DNA from: Acidobacteriota bacterium
GTDB taxonomy: Bacteria; Acidobacteriota; Blastocatellia; Pyrinomonadales; Pyrinomonadaceae
Direction of reading: 5' to 3'
NCBI GenBank assembly: GCA_020200135.1
Contig: JAIVJI010000077.1
Span: forward strand, 1-59,941
Length of the DNA stretch: 59,941 nt
Shown: positions 54,765 through 59,941 of the stretch, piece after piece
Layout of the letters: each line of letters opens with the position of its first letter
Numbering within the stretch: the stretch's first letter is position 1
Made by a program: the position numbers and the translations under genes
The notes under the pieces: model-generated
Database searches by the model: none
The model's input: the letters and a program-made list of their open reading frames with translations, nothing else
What the model was told of the DNA's origin: nothing

Positions 54765-55874
54765 ATGCCCGACGCAGACATCACACTCGCGGAACGTTTT
54801 CAGGGCCTCGCCGGGCGCTCGCTCGGCCTCCTGCCCGAGGCCGTGCAGCTCAGGCTCTCGGGCCGGCCGCCGGTCGAGCTCGACGGGCAGAGGCTCGACC
54901 CGTGCCTCCAACTCCTGCTCGCCGTCAACCGCCGGCGCAAGCGCCACGGCCTGTGCGAGCCAGACCCCGCGACGGCGCGCGCGCGCTTCCGACGCGAGGT
55001 GCTCATCTACGGCGGGCCGAAGACGCGCGTCGGCCCCGTCCGCGACTTCGAGATTGAAGGCGAGGCCGGCCCCGTGCGCGTGAGACACTACGCGCCGCTG
55101 ACGGACTCGCGCGACCTGCTGGTCTACTTGCACGGGGGCGGGTTCGTCCTCGGCGACCTCGAGACGCACGACGAGCCGTGCCGACTGCTCTGCCGGCACG
55201 CGCCGACGCACGTCCTCGCCGTCGAGTACCGGCTCGCGCCCGAGCACCCCTTCCCCGCCGGGCTCGGCGACGCGCTCGCGGCGCTGCGCTGGGCGCAGGC
55301 CAACGCCGAACGGCTCGGCGCCGAGCCCGCGCGCGTCTCGGTCGGCGGCGACAGCGCGGGCGGCAACCTCGCGGCCGTCGTCGCGCGGCTCTCGGCGCGC
55401 GAGCGCCCCCCGGCCGCGCAGCTGCTCGTCTACCCCGCGACCGACGCCACCGAACGCGAGCGACGGCCGTCGAAAGAGCTTTTCGGCCGGGGCTTCTTCA
55501 TCGCGCGCACCGACTGCGACGCCTTCTCCGAACACTACACGGGCGGCGAGGGCAAAGAAGACCCGCGCGTCTCGCCGCTGCTCGCGCCCGACCTCTCGGG
55601 GCTCGCGCCCGCGCTCGTCGTCACCGCCGGCTTCGACTACCTGCGCGACGAGGGCGACGCCTACGCGCTCGCGCTCGCGGAGGCCGGCGGCGTCGTCGTG
55701 CCGAGGCGCTTCAGCTCGCTCGCGCACGGCTTCATACACATGACCGGCGTCTGCCCGGCCGCGCGCGCGACGCTCGTCGAAACGGCGCGCGACTGGCGCG
55801 CGCTGCTCGAACGCGTCGCCGTCGCCCGAGGTCCCGCGCGCGAAGAAGTTCTTCATGAGGAGGCCGCCCCGTGA
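54765..55874 (+). CDS. Alpha/beta hydrolase, HSL/LipR-like esterase
   Basis: The 369-aa protein belongs to the hormone-sensitive lipase-like family: the oxyanion motif HGGGF (about residue 123), the nucleophile GDSAGGN (about 195), the Asp region FDYLRDEGD and the His in SLAHGFIHM. It follows the monooxygenase by 20 bp and overlaps the next gene (GTGA at 55871). Its likely job is to hydrolyse the ester made by the monooxygenase. Confidence 0.92.
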   Translation: MPDADITLAERFQGLAGRSLGLLPEAVQLRLSGRPPVELDGQRLDPCLQLLLAVNRRRKRHGLCEPDPATARARFRREVLIYGGPKTRVGPVRDFEIEGEAGPVRVRHYAPLTDSRDLLVYLHGGGFVLGDLETHDEPCRLLCRHAPTHVLAVEYRLAPEHPFPAGLGDALAALRWAQANAERLGAEPARVSVGGDSAGGNLAAVVARLSARERPPAAQLLVYPATDATERERRPSKELFGRGFFIARTDCDAFSEHYTGGEGKEDPRVSPLLAPDLSGLAPALVVTAGFDYLRDEGDAYALALAEAGGVVVPRRFSSLAHGFIHMTGVCPAARATLVETARDWRALLERVAVARGPAREEVLHEEAAP

Positions 55875-56776
55875 CATATCAACTGGAGGGCAAAGTCGTT
55901 TTCATCACGGGCCCGGCGCGCGGCATCGGCGCGGAGACGGCGCGCCGGCTCGCGTCGCGCGGCGCGCGTCTGTCGCTCGTCGGGCTGGAGCCGGAGCTTC
56001 TGGCCGCGCTCGCCTCGGAGCTGGGCGAGGGGCACGTCTGGTTCGAGTGCGACGTGACCGACCAGGCGGCGCTCGGACGCGCGGCCGCCGGCACGGTCGA
56101 GGCGCTGGGACGGATAGACGTGGTCATCGCCAACGCGGGCGTCGCCTGCAACGGCACCGTCGCGGTCGGCCCCGTCGAGGCGCTCGTCCGCACCATCGAC
56201 GTCAACCTGACGGGCGTCGTCCGCACCGTCTGCGCCACGCTCGCGCACGTCGTCGAGAGTCGGGGCTACTACCTGCTCGTCTCGTCGGCGGCGGCGCTCG
56301 CGCCGTTCCCCGGCATCTCGACCTACGCGGCGGCGAAGAGCGGCGTCGAGCAGTTCGGCAACGTCCTGCGGCTCGAGCTGGCGCACAAGGGCGTCGCCGT
56401 CGGCGTCGCGCACCCCTCGTGGATAGACACCGACATGGTGCGCGACGCGCGCGAAGACCTCGCGGGCTTCAGCGAGATGTTGGGGAAGCTGCCCGGCCCC
56501 TTCGGCCGCGTCACGCCGCTCGGCGACTGCGCGGAAGCGTTCGTCCGGGCCGTCGAGCGGCGCAAGCGCAAGGTCTACGTCCCGCGCACGCTCGCGGCGG
56601 CGGCCGTCCTCCGCCAGCTCTTCATGAGCCCGCTCGCCGACTACCTCATGGGCCGGCAGACGCGCAAGACGCTCCCGCGGGTCGAGGCCGAAGTCCGCGC
56701 GCTCGGCCGCTCCTTCGGCGCGCACAGCTGCGGGCTCGGCGCGAAGGCGGGCGACGGCGAGACGCGGAAGGGTTGA
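55871..56776 (+). CDS. Short-chain dehydrogenase/reductase
   Basis: Starting at GTG 55871, the 301-aa protein has the SDR cofactor motif TGPARGIG near the start, DVTDQAAL, the NAG motif VVIANAGV and the active site YAAAK with an upstream Ser (VSSAAAL). The first basic residue after the glycine motif and ITGPAR suggest NADP(H) or NAD(H); I cannot decide. It would act on an alcohol or ketone upstream or downstream of the monooxygenase. The gene order monooxygenase, esterase, SDR equals that of mymA, lipR, sadH. Confidence 0.93.
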   Translation: MTYQLEGKVVFITGPARGIGAETARRLASRGARLSLVGLEPELLAALASELGEGHVWFECDVTDQAALGRAAAGTVEALGRIDVVIANAGVACNGTVAVGPVEALVRTIDVNLTGVVRTVCATLAHVVESRGYYLLVSSAAALAPFPGISTYAAAKSGVEQFGNVLRLELAHKGVAVGVAHPSWIDTDMVRDAREDLAGFSEMLGKLPGPFGRVTPLGDCAEAFVRAVERRKRKVYVPRTLAAAAVLRQLFMSPLADYLMGRQTRKTLPRVEAEVRALGRSFGAHSCGLGAKAGDGETRKG

Positions 56777-56788
56777 AGGCCGAAGGTT

Positions 56789-57676
56789 ATGGAAACGGAA
56801 GCGAGGGGGATGACAATGAAGAACGTCGTCGGGCTGCACCGAGGCGTGCGCGCGGACGTCGGCGAGCTGGTCACGTTTCAAGCCGTCCCGAACGCGACGC
56901 TGGCAATCGAGCGCGTGGAGCCGTTCATCTTTCTCAACCACCACGGCCCGCAGGTCTACCCGCACGGCAACGGCGGGCTCCCCTTCGGCCCGCACCCGCA
57001 CCGCGGGTTCGAGACCGTCACCTTCATCCTCGCGGGCGACCTCATGCACAGGGACAGCGGCGGCTACGAGAGCCTCATCCGCGCCGGCGGCGTGCAGTGG
57101 ATGACCGCCGGGCGCGGCCTCATCCACGCCGAAGTCTCCTCGGAGGAGTTCAAGGCCGAGGGCGGCCCCGTCGAGATGCTACAGCTCTGGGTCAACCTGC
57201 CCGCGCGGCTCAAGATGACCGAGCCGCGCTACCGTGGGATGCAGCGCGAAGAGATTCCGACCGTCGTGACGGACGGCGGCCGCGTCGAGTTGAGCGTGGC
57301 GTCTGGAAGCTGGGAGGGGACTTCGGGCCCGTTCGAGACGCTGACGGACGTGAGCCTGTGCGTCGCGCGCTTCGCTCAAGGCGGGAGGCTGCGCGTCGAG
57401 GTCGAAGCCGGCCGCAGCGTCCTCTGCTACGTCGTGTCGGGGACTCTCAAGGTCAACGGGCGCGCGGCCGGGGCGCGCCACACCGTCGAGCTCGGGGACG
57501 AGGGCGAGGGCGTCGAGGTCGAGGCCGAGTCGGAGGCCGTCCTCCTCCTCGGGCATGCCGCGCGCAACCGCGAACCCGTTGCGAGTTACGGCCCCTTCGT
57601 GATGAACACGCGCGAGGAGTTGGAGCAGGCCGTGCGCGACTACCGCGCGGGGCGGTTCGGCGTCTGGAGGGATTGA
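56789..57676 (+). CDS. Pirin-family protein
   Basis: The 295-aa protein has the pirin cupin core: PFGPHPHRGFETVTFILAGD, HRDSGGYESLIRAGGVQWM and TAGRGLIHAEVSS, with metal-binding His residues, then GPVEMLQLWVNLPARLKM. Pirins are Fe-binding cupins, some with quercetinase activity. An ATG at 56789 gives METEARGMTMKN; the ATG at 56816 (MKNVVGLHRGV) sits at a better distance from the GAGGGGG and is as likely. It probably belongs to the same transcript as the SDR, 12 bp upstream. Confidence 0.93.
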   Translation: METEARGMTMKNVVGLHRGVRADVGELVTFQAVPNATLAIERVEPFIFLNHHGPQVYPHGNGGLPFGPHPHRGFETVTFILAGDLMHRDSGGYESLIRAGGVQWMTAGRGLIHAEVSSEEFKAEGGPVEMLQLWVNLPARLKMTEPRYRGMQREEIPTVVTDGGRVELSVASGSWEGTSGPFETLTDVSLCVARFAQGGRLRVEVEAGRSVLCYVVSGTLKVNGRAAGARHTVELGDEGEGVEVEAESEAVLLLGHAARNREPVASYGPFVMNTREELEQAVRDYRAGRFGVWRD

Positions 57677-57698
57677 GCCGGAGAGATTGAAAGGGCGT

Positions 57699-58703
57699 TC
57701 AGCCCGTGCCCGCTCCGCCGCGCGACCCGTAACCTTCGGGGTGCGCCTCGTGCCACTCCCAAGCGGTGCGGACGATTGTGTCGAGTTCCGGGTACTGGGT
57801 CTTCCACCCGAGCACCTCGCGCGCCTTCCGCGCGTCGGCGACGAGCCGCGCCGGGTCGCCCGGCCGCGCGGCCTCGACCCTCACCTCTATCTCGCGACCC
57901 GTAACGCGCCGCGCCGCCTCTATCACCTCCATCACGGAGTAGCCGTGCCCGTTCCCGAGGTTGACGAACTCCGACCTACCCCCGCAGCGCAGGTACGCGA
58001 GCGCGAGCGTGTGCGCCGAGCAGAGGTCTGTGACGTGTATGTAGTCGCGCACGCACGTGCCGTCGGGCGTCGGGTAGCCCGAGCCGAAGACCGAGACGTG
58101 TGGGAGACGGCCGGCCGCCGCCGCCAGAACGTTCGGGATGAGGTGCGTCTCCGGCTCGTGGTGCTCGCCGCGCTTAAGCGTAGCGCCCGCCGCGTTGAAG
58201 TAGCGGAGCGCGACGAAGCGCAGGCCGTAGGCGCGGTCGTAGGATTCGAGGATGCGCTCCATGAAGAACTTCGACCAGCCGTAAGGGTTGACCGGCCACT
58301 GCGGATGTCCTTCGTCAATCGGCACGCGCACCGGCTCGCCGTAGGTGGCGCAGGTCGAGGAGAAGACGAAGGAACGCACGCCCGCCGCGCGCAGCCCGTC
58401 GAGCAGCCCCAGACCTTCGGCGACGTTGTTCTCGAAGTAGAGCTTCGGCTCGGTGACGGACTCGCCGACGTAGGCGAGCGCGGCGAAGTGTATGCACGCC
58501 TCGACCGCGCGCTCGCGGCAGACGCGCTCGACGAGCGCGAGGTCGCCGACGCGCCCCTCGTAGAAGCGCGCGCCCTCGGCGAGCGCGGCGTGGTGCCCGC
58601 GCGAGACGTTGTCGATGACGACGACCTCCTCGCCCGCCTCGGCGAGCTGGTCCACCATCACGCTCCCGATGTAGCCCGCGCCGCCCGTCACCAGTATCGC
58701 CAT
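57699..58703 (-). CDS. galE: UDP-glucose 4-epimerase
   Basis: Read from the minus strand, the 334-aa protein has the GalE signature: [20 protein letters not shown] at the N terminus, [27 protein letters not shown], the catalytic [11 protein letters not shown] (Tyr-x-x-x-Lys) and RYFNAAGA, then [14 protein letters not shown] and the end HPEGYGSRG. It interconverts UDP-Glc and UDP-Gal. It converges with the pirin gene and is not in the glycan cluster operon, but could supply it. Confidence 0.96.
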   Translation of the reverse strand: MAILVTGGAGYIGSVMVDQLAEAGEEVVVIDNVSRGHHAALAEGARFYEGRVGDLALVERVCRERAVEACIHFAALAYVGESVTEPKLYFENNVAEGLGLLDGLRAAGVRSFVFSSTCATYGEPVRVPIDEGHPQWPVNPYGWSKFFMERILESYDRAYGLRFVALRYFNAAGATLKRGEHHEPETHLIPNVLAAAAGRLPHVSVFGSGYPTPDGTCVRDYIHVTDLCSAHTLALAYLRCGGRSEFVNLGNGHGYSVMEVIEAARRVTGREIEVRVEAARPGDPARLVADARKAREVLGWKTQYPELDTIVRTAWEWHEAHPEGYGSRGGAGTG

Positions 58704-58744
58704 CGTCTCCCCTCGCCCCGGCTTTGAGTTGGTTGTCCGCGCGC

Positions 58745-59101
58745 CTAGTGCATCTTGAAAGGGTCGCCCGCAGGCTCAGGCTCAAGCTCGGGGCGGGCGG
58801 AGTCCTGCACGACCTCGTGCATCTCCAACACGTTCGCGCCCGAGAACGCCTCGCGCGGGAGCGTGCCCGACTGCGCGTGCCCTTTGACGAACTCTTCCGA
58901 GCGCACCCAGTTGAGAAAGTCCCGGCGGCTCTGCCAGACGGTGAAGACCACGTAAGGGTCGCCCTCGTTGACGGGGCGCAGCACGAGGTTCGAGACGAAG
59001 CCGGGCATCTTGTCGACGAGCCCCGCGCGGTCGCGGAAGCGCGCCTCGAAGGCTTCGCCGTATTCGGGCTTCACGTAGATGCGATTGGCGACCGTGATCA
59101 T
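58745..59101 (-). CDS. Antibiotic biosynthesis monooxygenase-type (HmoA-like) protein
   Basis: I start the gene at the ATG complementary to 59099-59101 ([20 protein letters not shown]) behind GGAG, giving 118 aa; the longer upstream frame is spurious. The ferredoxin-like ABM fold is visible in [40 protein letters not shown] and [10 protein letters not shown]. Related proteins include IsdG/HmoA heme monooxygenases; the substrate is unknown. It ends 42 bp before the galE start and may be cotranscribed with it. Confidence 0.85.
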   Translation of the reverse strand: MITVANRIYVKPEYGEAFEARFRDRAGLVDKMPGFVSNLVLRPVNEGDPYVVFTVWQSRRDFLNWVRSEEFVKGHAQSGTLPREAFSGANVLEMHEVVQDSARPELEPEPAGDPFKMH

Positions 59102-59132
59102 TTCGTCTTCTCCGTTGTCTGCCCCGAACGTC

Positions 59133-59567
59133 CTACTTCTCGAAGATGCGCGAGGGGTCTGCGAACGCCTTGAACTCGAGCGCGTTGCCGCTCGGGTCGA
59201 GGAAGAACATCGTGTGCTGCTCGCCCGGCTCGCCGCGGAAGCGCACGTAGGGCTCGATGACGAATGGGACGCCGGCGCGGCGCACGCGCTCGGCCAGCGT
59301 GTCGAACTGCGCGGGCGAGAGGATGACGCCGAAGTGCGGGACGGGCACGTCGCGGCCGTCCACCGGGTTCGACCTCTCGGCGCCGGCGCGGCGCGGCTGA
59401 AGGTGCGCCACGATCTGGTGGCCGAAGAGGTTGAAGTCAATCCAGATGTCGGAGCTGCGCCCCTCGGGGCAGCCCAGCACGCCGCCGTAAAAGTCACGCG
59501 CGGCCGCGAGGTCATGGACGGGGAACGCCAGGTGAAACATCGTCTCCGCCTCAGTCATCGTCTCCAT
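59133..59567 (-). CDS. VOC superfamily protein (glyoxalase/dioxygenase fold)
   Basis: The 144-aa protein has the vicinal-oxygen-chelate pattern: [60 protein letters not shown] and [17 protein letters not shown]. Metal-binding candidates are the first His, a mid-chain His and the Glu of ALEF. The substrate is not assignable. It lies 31 bp upstream of the ABM protein on the same strand and may be co-expressed. Confidence 0.88.
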   Translation of the reverse strand: METMTEAETMFHLAFPVHDLAAARDFYGGVLGCPEGRSSDIWIDFNLFGHQIVAHLQPRRAGAERSNPVDGRDVPVPHFGVILSPAQFDTLAERVRRAGVPFVIEPYVRFRGEPGEQHTMFFLDPSGNALEFKAFADPSRIFEK

Positions 59568-59608
59568 CTCAGTCCTCCTCTGATGTCGGGCGAACGGGCC
59601 CGCGGGCG

Positions 59609-59869
59609 TCAGCGCCCGCCCCGCAGCAGCCGCTCCTCCGCGCGCTGCTCGGCCAGCGGGACGTAGAAACTCTCAAGCATCCTCGCCACCTGATGCGCGT
59701 CGTAGCCGTGTGCGTCGAGCGCGCCTTCGACCGCCGCGAGGTCGCCGCCGCACGACTCGAACATGCAGCGCGGGTGGCCGCACCAGCGCGGGTGCGTGAA
59801 GTGCGCGTAAGCGCGGCGCAGGCACTCGCCCGCCTCGTGCTCGTAGTCGTCGAAGTCGACCGACAGCAT
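59609..59869 (-). CDS. Small hypothetical protein with a Cys-His cluster
   Basis: On the minus strand the ATG at 59869 gives an 86-aa protein ([20 protein letters not shown]); a TTG at 59902 would add 11 residues but lacks a ribosome-binding site. Its centre has [20 protein letters not shown], a Cys/His cluster that could bind a metal. I do not recognise a family. It sits upstream of the VOC gene near the window end. Confidence 0.55.
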   Translation of the reverse strand: MLSVDFDDYEHEAGECLRRAYAHFTHPRWCGHPRCMFESCGGDLAAVEGALDAHGYDAHQVARMLESFYVPLAEQRAEERLLRGGR

Positions 59870-59941
59870 TAGTCTCGCCCCGCCTTTGCCGAGTCCACGC
59901 AAGTTTACCGCGTCGGCGCCCGCGCCGCCTATCGGCGGGGG

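Overview
The window is about 60 kb of very GC-rich DNA from a free-living, diderm bacterium. The base composition, the frequent GTG and TTG starts, the signal-peptide-bearing beta-propeller proteins and an outer-membrane beta-barrel with a C-terminal Phe all fit an Acidobacteriota-like soil organism. That taxonomic guess is an inference; no rRNA or marker gene is present. I saw no tRNA, rRNA, CRISPR array, insertion sequence or integrase.

Layout: (1) 97-4789, four unrelated housekeeping or exported proteins (YCF48-like propeller, NUDIX hydrolase, PQQ-type propeller, alpha/beta hydrolase). (2) 4790-5656, a gene-poor gap with a good sigma70-type promoter and a perfect 13-bp hairpin. (3) 5657-7091, two regulators: a degenerate receiver/AraC protein and a STAS-like plus winged-helix protein. 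(4) 7122-42975, one long co-directional cluster encoding an extracellular contractile injection system (eCIS, Afp/PVC-like). It encodes a DUF4255 cap or terminator, two sheaths (646 and a very long 928 aa), two tubes, a CIS-tube/Afp7-like protein, a 59-aa small protein, a gpD-like hub, a gpV-like spike, a 525-aa protein with a hydrophobic tail, gp25, baseplate J (Afp11), a gpI-type Afp12, a collagen-like fibre, a glycosyltransferase, an 820-aa Ig-like protein, an outer-membrane barrel, a 642-aa unknown, the Afp15-type AAA+ ATPase, two candidate cargos and a candidate immunity gene. (5) 43082-53129, large glycosyltransferase/methyltransferase proteins with a tandemly duplicated module, one copy damaged by a deletion of about 100 bp, followed by a CgeB-like glycosyltransferase and WecB. 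(6) 53188-57676, a monooxygenase, esterase, SDR and pirin run whose first three genes match the order mymA-lipR-sadH of Mycobacterium. (7) 57699-59869, on the minus strand, GalE, an ABM monooxygenase, a VOC protein and a small Cys-containing protein.

How the main system may work: sheath and tube polymerise on the hub, spike and baseplate J/gp25 plate with the AAA+ ATPase as assembly factor. The collagen-like and Ig-like proteins would be the outer fibres. The last genes encode cargo: a HEQQH-motif protein, and a 1477-aa DUF4157, coiled-coil, transmembrane, Hint, GIY-YIG-like nuclease whose reading frame abuts a candidate immunity gene. A membrane-tailed baseplate-region protein and an outer-membrane barrel within the same gene run suggest a particle that docks to the envelope of the producer. 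The glycosyltransferase inside the cluster, directly after a Thr-rich collagen gene, suggests a glycosylated fibre. These combinations are the most novel content of the window.
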